Shown in pieces: positions 47,929 through 58,484 of a stretch of 64,000 nt of DNA (within the stretch, counting starts at the first letter, position 1; each line of letters begins with the position of its first letter). The notes beneath the pieces are model-generated. The model made no database searches. It had not been told where the DNA came from and saw only the letters and a list, made by a program, of their open reading frames with translations. A program made the translations under genes and the position numbers. Source of the DNA: Sarocladium kiliense (Eukaryota; Ascomycota; Sordariomycetes; Hypocreales; Sarocladiaceae); contig JAUZTG010000016.1 of the NCBI GenBank assembly GCA_030734395.1, positions 2,273,668-2,337,667 of the forward strand. The letters are read 5' to 3'.

Positions 47929-49005
47929 GGTTGAATCGGTTAGATAGCTTTGAAGGTGCAAGAAGCATTCGCGGACAGAGTTGCAATACTGGTTAAAGTT
48001 CCTCGCTCTTCGTCAGGGGTAACAATACCAATGATCATCATCATCAGTCGATTTGTTCCCTAGAAGTCTTACCCCAAAATTCCCCCTCAGGCACCCCGCA
48101 ACATCAGGCTGGAAAGGAACCACCAGAGCCTTCACACAGAAGTGGAGGTTTGCCGACTTCCGAGTCACCTGGCCACGAATAATACCGCCAACAAGGTCCT
48201 CTAGGAATGCCCAGGTTCATGACAGTCAACGCGTCAATCCGTCGGGACAGTCCTGTACGCCGATCTGAAGTATCGCATTGCTAGCTCGCACAGGATCCTG
48301 TATATGGACACTATTCGTACTGATACTGGAGTTTTATGCAGCAACTCGAGTAGTATACTGAAACTCACGATATCACTAGCTCTGTGATTCTCCCAGAACG
48401 TGTTCTTACGAAGTCGCCAGGTGGAAATTACGCGAGTTGCTCAATCAAGGCGCGGCTGTTGGACAACGGCCAAGGCAGCCAAGGCAGTCTGGCTCCTTGG
48501 CACCAACTCGCTCCCGGAACCGATTCAGACTCCCGAGTTCCGGCCCTAGTGCCGGTCCCGTGGGTAGCGTTTCCCGAGCTCCGACGCAGTAACGCCTCCC
48601 AAGTTTTCCTACCGCTCGTGACTCTCCCTTTCAAGTGGTCTTATCAATATCCGCCATCAAGTCATTCTGGATCCCAATTGCGTGCTGTGGGTCGCAGGGA
48701 TTGCAGAGCAACCTTTTTGCGGGGTGTAGCCGCTTATTGGCCCCTAATATTGACTACATTCGATCTACAACTCGCCTCCCTTTCAGCCACGGGCACAACC
48801 ATGAGCACTCTTGTCCAAGCCTATATTGCGCTAGGATGCTTTCGCAGACTCGGATTCACTACATAAGATACCGTCTCCCGCAGGCGTTTGAAGTATCTCC
48901 TTTGCCTCAACAAACAACCTTGACCTTAGGACTTGAGCTCTTTAGCCCACCCATCTACAACCAAGACGTCTAGCTCAGGGCACCCAGCCTGCCTACCCAG
49001 CCAAG
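47929..49005. promoter_or_regulatory. Divergent promoter region of sulfatase 4 and permease
   Basis: 1077 bp between two divergent starts, with no supported gene; the frame at 48384-48866 lacks domain content. The region is likely shared regulatory DNA. A 7-bp inverted repeat at 48514-48543 is listed separately. Confidence 0.5.
48514..48543. promoter_or_regulatory. CCGGAAC...GTTCCGG inverted repeat
   Basis: Perfect 7-bp arms (48514-48520 and 48537-48543) separated by 16 bp. Zn2Cys6 proteins commonly bind paired CGG half-sites in inverted orientation. The same half-site occurs upstream of the regulator and of sulfatase 3. Binding by the local regulator is inference. Confidence 0.35.
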
Positions 49006-51087
49006 ATGTTTACCAGGTTCATGACCAACTTGGACTTCCTTCGGGACCATAATTACAAGATTGGCAAGTTTCTGACGACAAACACGCTCTTTGCGACCTT
49101 TGTCATGATGACCAGTGTCTTTGCCTACGGTTTCGAAAACTCCGTGCTCAGCACTGTCCAAGCTATGGATGGTAAGCATCCCCCCCCCCCGAACGAACCG
49201 CCTACATCCACTGCTATGGTATCATGGAAAAAGGAAATGTAATCGGACTAAAAATTGTATGGGCAGATTTTGAACGTGTTTTCGGTACATGGAGCGAGCG
49301 GGACGAGGATTATATTATCGACGCCAACCACCTCGCCTATCTTAATTCCTTCCCCTTGATCGCCTACGCACTCGGTGTTTTTGGAGCTACCTTCATTGGT
49401 GAGAAGTTTGGGCGCCGCATCGTCTTCTTCGGCATGAACTGCATCTGTATGGCCGGTGTTATCATCTGCTACTGTGGTCGAAGCTATGCGCTTGCCCTAT
49501 TTGGACGCATGGTCATCAACATCCACGTGGGTGCTGAGGCTTATCTTGTTCCGATGTGGCTAGCCGAGATCGTTCCCGCTGCTATCCGAGGCTCAAGTAA
49601 GTTTATTCTTCTGTAGATAACGGGCCGAGCCCCGGACTGCAATCTTACAACCATCCTACAAGCCTTATAGCTAACCTGTTATTTCCTAGTGGTTGCGGTA
49701 TATGCCTTCAGTCATATTTTCGCTGGCTTCATCGCCTCTGTAATCACAAACTCTACGAGCAAGATGTATGGAGAAAAAAGCTGGACAGTCCCCATTGCTG
49801 TCATGTTTGTTTTTCCTGGTCTGTGCATCTTGTTTCAGTTCTTATTGCCCGAATCCCCTCGCTGGCTGCTACGTCAGGGTCGATTTGATGAGGCCGTTGC
49901 CTCTATATACTACTTGAACAGCGCGGACAAGGACTATCCTGCTGAGACCGAGGCCCAACTGATCCTGGAGACCATCAACGAGTCCACCACAAAGGGTCAA
50001 TGGAAAGATTTATTCCGTGGAAGGAACACTGTAAGTGCAAACACTCTGAACAGCTTGTGGCACAGGTAGCCAGCAAAGGGATAGAAGCTGACTGGGAGGT
50101 CTTTTGATTCAAATAGCGCCGAACCTTGATTGGTCTTCTTGGTGCAGCTGCGAACCAGCTTACCGGCCAGTCCTTCGCATCTACCTATGGCACGGTCTTC
50201 TTGAAACAACTTGGCACCCTGGACCCCTTCACTGGTACAATGATTAAGAGATCGTTCATGCTTTTGGGCTGCATCTTCATCATTACTTGCCTCGAGAAGC
50301 TGGGCAGACGCAATGTGGCGCTTGTTTCGGGCACAATCTGCACAAGTTCATTGATGGTCATGGGCGGACTCGGTACCATTAAGCCTAATCAGCGTGGCAC
50401 TGATATCGGCATTGTCGCTATGTCCTTCCTGTTCCCCATCAGCTACATGATCGGCTTTGGCGCACCGTAAGAAATCGCCTCCCCCCCGAACCCCTACATG
50501 CGCTCGTTGCCGTGATGACAAACATATATTGACATCAAACCTTCAGAATGACTGTTGTAAAGGCTGAGGTCCCACATACTTCCCTTCGTGACAAATCCAC
50601 CTTCTTGTTTTGGACCTTCGCCAATCTTTCCAACTTCGTTGTCACTTTCACGATCCCCTACCTCCTTAAGCCAGGCTATGCCAATCTTGGCTCAAAGGTT
50701 GGCTTCGTGTTTGGCAGCACCTCGGCTATTATTCTCGTTCTCATCTTCTTTTTCGTCCCAGAAATGACTGGGAAGTAAGCAACCTTCTCGTCCCGTGTTC
50801 GCCTACGGGGACGGCAATCTTCTAGGATTACTACGATAGCTAACAGAGTTTTAAACAGGTCTCTCGAAGAAGTTGACGAGATGTTCGAGAAGAAGATCCC
50901 GGCATGGAAGAGCAAGAGTGAGTTTCCAGGAGTCTCGAGTCTCTTCAAAGTTGTCCTTAATACTAACCGCATTCAACCCCCAGACTTCAGGGCTACCGGA
51001 ATTGCTGCTGCCGTTACTGATATCGAGAACCATGTTAAAATTGTTGAGGTTGAACGCGTCGAGGTGGACGCAATGCAGAAGCGTTAA
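49006..51087 (+). CDS. MFS sugar-type transporter
   Basis: Sugar-transporter-family (PF00083-like) permease, 525 residues. Seven exons: 49006-49171, 49267-49596, 49690-50030, 50117-50466, 50547-50774, 50859-50917, 50984-51087; introns 95, 93, 86, 80, 84 and 66 bp. EKFGRRIVFFGMN is the loop 2-3 signature, LPESPRWLLRQGR the family signature after helix 6, and EKLGRRNVALVSG its second-half counterpart. VPEMTGKSLEEVDEMFE is the usual ending after helix 12. About 12 hydrophobic helices are present. Relatives carry hexoses, disaccharides or alpha-glucosides. Beside four sulfatases, import of a sulfated or desulfated sugar is the natural guess, not shown by sequence. Introns here are longer than in neighbouring genes. 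Confidence 0.9.
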
Positions 51088-51449
51088 TAAAGTTGCGAAA
51101 AGATAGAACTTATAAATAAAGGCAGCTCTGAAGCTTTATTACTGGCTTAAAAATAAAAACATAAGAAAGGCGCGCAGGGTAGGGAAATCTCACCCCTTTA
51201 TAATAGTTGCTCCCTAACCGCGAGGCTGGTTTAGCGTTTGGGATTGGGTTTGGGTACTATCTAAGCTGACCTGCTAGGGCTATTTTACAAGTAAGAAATC
51301 TGATAATAATAAAGGCTTAAAATAAGAGAAAGAAGATATTTTTCGTTTAAAAGTGCTTTTAAAAAAGTAAGGGTTTTTTTTTTAAATAAATTAAAGTATA
51401 ATTCTCTTAGATTTGAAATAAAATAAAATATTATTTTTATAATCATATT
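51088..51449. other. AT-rich flank with telomere-like repeat
   Basis: Short AT-rich stretch between the permease and the LINE. Positions 51228-51289 carry a degenerate T/G-rich repeat that has a copy at 63871-63931. Confidence 0.5.
51228..51289 (+). repeat. Degenerate TTAGGG-like repeat, copy 1
   Basis: GGTTTAGCGTTTGGGATTGG and the following 40 bases match 63871-63931 almost throughout, in the same orientation. The T2AG3-like text resembles fungal telomere repeat TTAGGG after decay. Confidence 0.6.
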
Positions 51450-54400
51450 ATTTATTTATTATTATACTCCGCTGACCCCCTATAGGGTGGGCGGTGCCTC
51501 TATCTGTAGTAGCTCGGGGGAAAACCTTATGAAATAGGATGAAAACCCTGTGCGTGGTATATGCGTGGCCACTGTGGCATCGTAGCGTCCCCTGAGGATT
51601 TAGTGCTATGAAAACTGGCGTAATAGCTAGACTTATCCCATACATAGGATAAAGGAGAGGAGTAAAGATAGGAGAATAAGGAATATAAGGAAGAAGAATA
51701 TTAGCGTTTGCGCTGCGCCTCCGTTGCGCCTCTGAGGTGGTGGATGGGAGTTTACCCGAGTCGTTATAACCGTCGCTGCCTCTGCTACTTCTCCTTGTAG
51801 GCTACTAAGGAGCGCGGAGAGGATATTATAACGCCGCTGCGCCGTCGTGGCGATATTACTGTTATTATAAGAGTGAGCAGCCGCGGATATATGCTAATAT
51901 AAGGATGTTTAGCTAGATTAGATTGGCCCGGCGCAGGCCTACCGCTCGCAAGCTATTTATGCACAGCGGGTTCTATTTATAAGGGAGCCGTTGCTCTTAA
52001 AGAGATATTACTAGCCAGAACTACTCAGGCTTACAGTCCCTAAGGAACCATCTAGTAAATATGCCCGCTGCTCTAGGTAATAATAGGGCTTCCATGGCAT
52101 CATATCAGGACCGTAGCGGGATATAAGCGGGTCTATCTTGGCTAAGTGCGTATTCAGCTAGGATATGGTAGACTATTTCCTCGCTGCTGCTGTATTAGCA
52201 GAACGGCGTGGGCGCTACGAGGATACCCTGATTATAGAGGAATGACTTTAAACCGATATACCCTGTCCGTAGCTGTGTGAGTGCCGAGCTCTCGTGCTTT
52301 ATAAGGTATTAGTACACCTTTCTTAAGAGTAATATCCTAAAGCTAGGGTTAAACTCTATAACAGTGGCCCCGCTTTATAGCTAGCATGTAGCCAGGCTAG
52401 AGGCCTGGTCGTGCTACCAGTCTTTCTATTCCTGGATTATGCGCTCCTGCAGCTTCTTCTTATTAGCCCTATAGCGTAGCTACTCTCTGGCTTATCCCTG
52501 TAATTCTATTATCAGTTTCCGGGAAGTCAGCGGCCTATGGCCGCCCTTATAGCGGCGTCCCGTGATCCACCATGCCGTTTTTATACTAGCTTTAAATACC
52601 GCTACGGCCTTGCCTTGCTAAAAGGTCTCGGCTGTAAAGTTCTAGTACCTCTTATTTATATATAAGTTAAGCGGGGGGACTGCAAGTTTTATCTTAAATA
52701 AGCGACCTGGCGTTGCTTAATAGGCTCCTATGTAATGGGCTATCCCTAGTGTCACGGACAATTAGGTGCCAATAAGAGTTATGTATATTCTTAAGGAGTA
52801 GGAAGCTATTCATAGAGAGAGATGTGAGGGAAAGGGGTTACGCCATGTCTCCTCAGCCACACTGTGGCTAGGTCTCGTCACAAGCCCGTCCTCCTATCTC
52901 TTTGATGCCAGGCTGGGCTCAAGCCCAGACCATAACATCCTATGATAATATAAAGGCCTTAGTGCTGCTTCGTAGCGAGCGAGCGTGCTATTTTACGCGG
53001 GTTCCCTCTAGGCTTAATCAGGGTATAAATAAAAGAGGCGCTGTAAGTTATTATTATCTAGACGACCTGTGAATAGATAAGCCTGGCGTTTATAAGTTAG
53101 ATTTTCTACGTGCTCGCTATAATCACATTAAGAGCCCGCTATTAGCGTTCAAGTTTGCCTTTTAGGTTACTCAGGTATAGTCCTTATAGCAGTTTATATT
53201 ATAGGATAACTTCTAAGAACTGCCTATCCTGCTGCGATTTAATAGTTGCGGCCCTGAGCTGTACCTGCTTTGTTTTAGCTGCTCTAGCTTTAGTAAAGTA
53301 GAATAGGCTGGCCTTATCTGATTTGAAAGTCATTCCCTTATTTAATGCTTACTTAAAGTAAATTATCTAAGCAGCCTTAAGACAGCGCTGTGTTATTTAA
53401 GCATCATTCCCGAAGGCAAGTAGGTTAATATCATCGGCAAAGCCGACAGTCATTATCCCCTCATAGGAGGATAGCTTTTTATATAAACCTAAGATGAAAA
53501 ATATAAAGAGAATCGAGGAAAGCAGGGATCCTTAGGGGAACCCTGACGAGATAGGGAAGGACATGGACGTCTCGTTGTTGAAGCGGAGCCGCGCCGTTCA
53601 CGCCTCGAGGAAGTTATAAATAAGTTATATAATCTAGGAGGGGAGCCTTATCTATTAGAGGTTGTATAATAAGTGGTAGTAATTAATAATATTAAAGGCC
53701 CTAGTAAAGTCTAGCTATAAGAGCGAGGTAATCTTGCCGTAGGCTTATGCTGCGCGCGTCTCTTCTATTATTATAGCGAGTGCTAATTCTATTAATCATT
53801 TTCTGCGATTACTTATCTAGCCTTCGAGGAGGAGGCCATGCTCCTCCGCTATATCCATAATACGCTTAGTGAGGATCATCTTAATAACCTTGCCGATTAT
53901 ATATAATAGTGAGATCGGGCGCTATTCCTTTGCTATGTGCCTCGCGTCCGGAGGTTTATTTAGCTTAGGGATAACCGCTATACGTGTGCTTTAATATCGC
54001 CACGGGAAATAGCCAGCCTTAAAGCAGGCGTCGGCGATTCTTGCTATAAGGTAGTGGATCTACGAGCTGCAGGCTATCAGGAACCCCGCTGGGATATCGT
54101 TGTCCCCTGCGGCTTTCTAGGGCTTGATACCCTCTAGCGCCGTTGCTATGTCCGCGCTGCTTACGCGTTGTGGGATTAGGATATTATATGCCGTGGCTTG
54201 GTCCGGTTGTGCCCTTAACAGGGCTATAGCCTAGGGCTTTAGGAAGAAGCGGTCTATAAGCACTCTTGGTTTCTTTTCATATATGCTTACAGTGCCCCTA
54301 GTGCCATCTCGTAGTATTAGAAGCCGCGCGTTCTCGGGTATAAGGCTGCTGCGGAGGCGGCCTTATTTCGATAACTTTTATAGCTTTGTTGGGTTAGCTG

Positions 54401-57060
54401 AGACATCGTGGGTATATTCGCGGAATGCTCTCTTACGAGCCTTAAAGACGTAGCAGCATACTGCTATAGCTGCCTCGCAGAGCTATCGCTAGTCTACCTG
54501 ATTCCTTATCTTTTAATAATAGCAGCGAGTAGTCTTTAGATTCCTAGTCGCCGCCCCTGTGGCCAGGTCTTATTACAGGCTCGTTCGTAAGCTGTAGCTC
54601 CCTTGCTACGGAACCGCGAAGTTGGCTATCTTATATAGCTCCTTGGTAAGGTGTTATACTGCCTCGTCGATAGCTTCCGGGTTGCCCGCGACGAGCGGGG
54701 AGCTGTGGAAACGCGCTCACGCCTCGCTCCTAGCTTTAGTAATATTAACTTCCCTTTATTATTTAGACTTAATATAAGAGGATGGGGATATAGCCTTGTA
54801 TCCGCTGTGGATTATTTATAGGAAATGGTTAGACCTGTCTAGGTCATAGTCTATGCTAAGGTAGGTTGCTTACGCGCCAGCATTAGCTTATACTAGGTCT
54901 AGTATACTATCTTAGTAGCCTGGGAAGGAGCGTATTATAATGCTAGGGGGTATAATAATCGCGCACTAGAGGCGCTGCGCTTTACGGAGTAGAGTCTTGT
55001 TATTAGCGTAATAGTGGCCATATTAATTCTAAAGGGGATAGTATGAGTTAAAGTTACTGATAATAATAGTGGGCGGCCCTGGCTCGGCATTATGTAGTGT
55101 TTGGAGCGCCTCCAGGCTGGAAGTGCTCGGGGGACGGTAAAGTGCTATAACTCGTAGCGTATTAGAAGTGTTTCTGGAGAAGGTAACCTCTGCCTAATCG
55201 CGGCTAGAGCGCGCTTGCTACGACTCGGGGCCGTAATATTTATAAATATAAAGTGTTATCTAGCCCGGCGAGTATACGAGGTTATAGCTGCTTATACCGG
55301 GGGCGGCGGGAGAGCTAATATTTAAGTTGATATAGGGTTCGGCTAGCGCGATTATATTATACTTGCTGCGGGCTCGGAGCGTAAAGTATATTAAAATAGC
55401 TTATTTATTTATATTCTAGAATAGCACTTTTATTATTAAGTGGCGAGAGGGAGTCGTTTAGTATTAGTTTATAGGAATCTGCTAATCTTGCTTTAAGATA
55501 TAGCTCGGGAGCGCTCCGGGTCTATAATGCTCACGTTACGGCTCCTTATCAAGCTTGTCTTAGGCCTCTTATTTTTGAATACTAATAGTCGTCTAATCTA
55601 CGAGGCCTTAACGGGCTTATTAGTACTACGCTTTTAGTTTACTTTTATAGTCTTCTCTGCTTAGTATGTATAAGGAGTGGTTATGAATCTTATAGGCCTC
55701 GTTTAGTATGCCTTGCGGGCGGACGTCTATTACGCGGTTACCTCGGGGCAACGGCGGTCCTATACTGGATGAGGGCTGTTATAGTTAGGATATCTGGGTT
55801 TAGCTCCCGGTTCTGTGGCCAGGCAGCTGGTCTTCCCCGTATACGCCGCTCCTGCGCAGCGGCTATAACACGGTATAGCCTTACAGAACTTTGCAATATA
55901 TCCGAAGGCGTGGCACTAATAGCATTGCTTTAGTTTAGTGGCCTCCTTGTATGGTTCATAGTCGTGTATTTTATAGGCTAAAATGAGCCCCTGTTCACAG
56001 AGCTTGTTCACATCTTCTAGTATTATAGCGCTGATAATTAGTGTCGTCCTATCTGCGTGGCCGCCTCTATTGCGTATTTTAGTGACCTTGGTAATATTAA
56101 TGTTATTTTATTTTATAATAATCTTGTAAAAGGTCTTGATATTTTGCGCTGCGAGCTTGCTGTATACCCTCTTCACCACTACTATATAGCTAGGTCGGGA
56201 AGAGGCCACCTCTTTAAAAGTAGACCTAACCTAGTCTGCATTACTTCCTCCTGCCTTAGAGGCTATTCTAAATACTAAAATAATATCGCCACTAGGTAGT
56301 TTATAAGCTGCTATTATTATGTTATCGCCTTGGGTTTAGTTCGTAGTCATTATAATCTACTTGACTGACTTATTATAAACCTTCTTTATAACGTCCCTTA
56401 TCCTGACTATAAGCTCGCGCTCTACCCGTATTCAGAGCAGTTTTATATTACTAGCGCTGCTAGTTTAAGTATTTCCTATAATAGTAATAGATAATGCTGA
56501 GGCTAGAGGCGTCTAGGCCACCTTAGCCTATAACACGCGGGCATATTGCGTTCCCACTCTGATATTATTTATAACTATTTTAGTGATTCTTGCTATGATT
56601 CTCTCTTCTAGGGAGCTGGTATTTTCGCTCCTCTCGCTCGTAGCGCGTTTAGAGCGGGCGCGCTCTTCTTGTATACTAGCCAGCTTAAGTATAAGGTCTT
56701 ATATTTTATTAAGAGTATTATATAGGATAAGTCTAGCGATTTAATTATAAATCTCTTATTCTTTCAGGTTTATTAGCATTTTACCCGTAGCCGCCTCGGG
56801 TTTATTGCTGCCTTATTACGTGAACTGGGAGGCGTCTGTGTTAGGGTAGTGAAGGCTTTACTCCAGCCCCTTTCTTCCTTTATTAATGACCATCGGCTCG
56901 CCCGCCTCAGCTAATGTGCGCGCGCGATGCGTCATCTCGTCGGGGGAGAAGAAGACGAGCTAATTCGAATGCTGGTATTAGAATTAATTTTAAGGGATGT
57001 TCGGGACGGCTGCAGGTAGTTGGCCTGTTCAGCTTGCGAAGATGTGAATGTGTAACTGTT
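51450..57060 (-). mobile_element. Tad1-like LINE retrotransposon, RIP-decayed
   Basis: Non-LTR retroelement on the minus strand, about 5.6 kb; ends approximate. A Gag-type zinc knuckle sits near 55882-55926: minus-strand text CY-stop-CHAFGYIAKFC, where the His of C-x2-C-x4-H-x4-C has become Tyr. Reverse transcriptase: in one frame GSLLSSILFIFFILGLY then GIMTVGFADDINLLAFG, with the FADD catalytic box at 53430-53441. This is followed by a LINE-like segment containing TQRCLKAA and KGMTFKSDKASLFYFTKA. Tad1 elements are the usual fungal LINEs of this organisation. Stops and TA-rich changes throughout fit RIP, so the element is dead. I did not map an endonuclease or RNase H. Confidence 0.85.
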
Positions 57061-57300
57061 GAATCTTTAAATTAAATAAATAATTTTATTATACTAATAT
57101 TAAATCTATTTTATTTTATTTATTAAATATTTACTTTTTCTCCTCTATATAATCTTTTTTTTTATAATTATGGCTTTAATTACTTTAATCTTTAAACCTT
57201 ATAAATTTATAAATCTTAATTAATTAAATCTATTTATTTTTTAATTTTAATTTTAAATACTTTTTACTCCTTATTAAGGGAGCTATAACTTTTTTTATAT
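57061..57300. other. Very AT-rich stretch
   Basis: Runs of A and T with almost no G/C; no gene. Lies at the presumed 5' end of the LINE. Confidence 0.6.
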
Positions 57301-57425
57301 AGGATTCTTCTTACTGCTTAGTAAGAAGTATCTAGGTATTACTAATAGTTATAACCTTTTTTTATATGGGATTCTTATTGCCGCTTAGTAGGAAGCATCC
57401 GGGCATTACTGATAGTGCTGGCCAA
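57301..57425 (+). repeat. Decayed tandem duplication (period 67)
   Basis: Two copies starting at 57301 and 57368 share GATTCTT...GCTTAGTA-GAAG...TATTACT-like text. The first copy differs mostly by G-to-A and C-to-T changes, as if it had been mutated and the second spared. The copies lie exactly at the border from AT-rich to normal DNA. Confidence 0.6.
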
Positions 57426-57644
57426 GCACCGTCGACAGAGATAAAGGTGAATCTGACGCCACAGTGTATCACACGCCACATTCGGCCAGGGCCTCTCAGT
57501 ATCAGCCACAAGCCCGCCAAAAGCGACATTGCATTATTGGCTTTAAGGTCATCGCGCGCCGCCCAGGGGCATAGGGGCGATGCGAATCGTACACTTAGTA
57601 CTGTATCTTTAGGCACCTAGGTGCATTCTCGCTGACCATGAGCT
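57426..57644. other. Gap before bZIP gene
   Basis: Normal composition, no supported gene; presumed 3' end of the bZIP gene. Confidence 0.4.
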
Positions 57645-58484
57645 TTAGCGACGGTACGTTGTGCCCTGAAGATCTACCGCTGTGAAAAGATTAGCCTGGG
57701 TGTGAATGATTTGCCATTCCGGATCCCATATCATTTCATTCATGAAGTCTTGTGAATATTGAAATCCCCTGATTCCATCCGGTTGCGGTAAAAAGGGTTC
57801 TGTTAGAGAACCCGTAGGTAGGTGGTATGATGGCGCCGTCGCCTGCTTGTGTTGGTCACTGTCCATATCCTGAGCCGTGATGGCGTTGGAACGGGCAAAG
57901 CCATCCACCCACGGCTGCTGCAAATCCTCGCCCCGTATGGCCGTTATCGGGCTCTGCGTCTGTGTCGGCTCGGTGGATGTGCTCGTGCAGCTCGGTGCGA
58001 CCGACGACGGCGGCGGCGGCGGCTGCAGCAATCGCCCGCTGAGTAGGATATCGACCGACTTCTTGGCCTCGTTTGCGATGTACTCCTGGATCAGCAGGCA
58101 GCCGCAGTCTGCGTGCTGGAGAAGTTGCGTCTTGAGCGTGTAGATCTCGGCACGCAGCGAGTCGAAGCACGCCGACAACTGACGGTTCTGGTCCTCCATG
58201 GCCTGCTCGCACGAGGCGAGCATCAAGGCTTCGTCGCGTTTGCGGATGCGGCACCTAGTCGCCGCTTCGCGGTTACGCTCCAGGACCTTTCTTCGCTGCG
58301 GGTCGTTCGGGGCGCCGTCCTTGCCGAGGCCGGTACTGTGATCGGCCCCTTGTCCTGGCTTCCGCGCCGTCTTGCCTGCTTTCCTTGGGCGTTTCATCTT
58401 TGCGGTCTTGCTGGAGCTGGCTTCGGGTTTCTTCTTCTCTGGTACTGCCGGTTCGGGGATAGCAGGCTTGCGATTTGTCGTCAT
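57645..58484 (-). CDS. bZIP transcription factor (Atf/CREB-like)
   Basis: 279 residues from the ATG at 58484. A Lys/Arg/Pro-rich N-terminus is followed by a basic region with the N-x7-R pattern (ERNREAATRCRIRKRDE, about residues 69-85) and a leucine zipper through LRAEIYTLKTQLLQHADCGC. The HADCGCLLIQEYI end resembles the Atf1/AtfA group, where it reads close to H-x-D-C-x-C-x-LI. The C-terminal half is low-complexity (P, S, T, Q). Directly upstream, a minus-strand frame at 58481-58699 reads as plausible protein (RRLFGDAFADPSLPAPDTA) but has no ATG and overlaps by four bases in another frame. The true N-terminus may therefore be longer through an unseen splice or frameshift. Confidence 0.82.
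   Translation of the reverse strand: MTTNRKPAIPEPAVPEKKKPEASSSKTAKMKRPRKAGKTARKPGQGADHSTGLGKDGAPNDPQRRKVLERNREAATRCRIRKRDEALMLASCEQAMEDQNRQLSACFDSLRAEIYTLKTQLLQHADCGCLLIQEYIANEAKKSVDILLSGRLLQPPPPPSSVAPSCTSTSTEPTQTQSPITAIRGEDLQQPWVDGFARSNAITAQDMDSDQHKQATAPSYHLPTGSLTEPFLPQPDGIRGFQYSQDFMNEMIWDPEWQIIHTQANLFTAVDLQGTTYRR

Noticed and set aside
24165..51087. Including the alpha-galactosidase in the sulfatase cluster
   Set aside because: It is separated from the first sulfatase by about 10 kb holding an unrelated gene, a transposon and a pseudogene, so membership is not supported.
56057..56278. 73-codon plus-strand frame in the LINE
   Set aside because: Antisense to the decayed Gag region, with composition of mutated repeat; not a gene.
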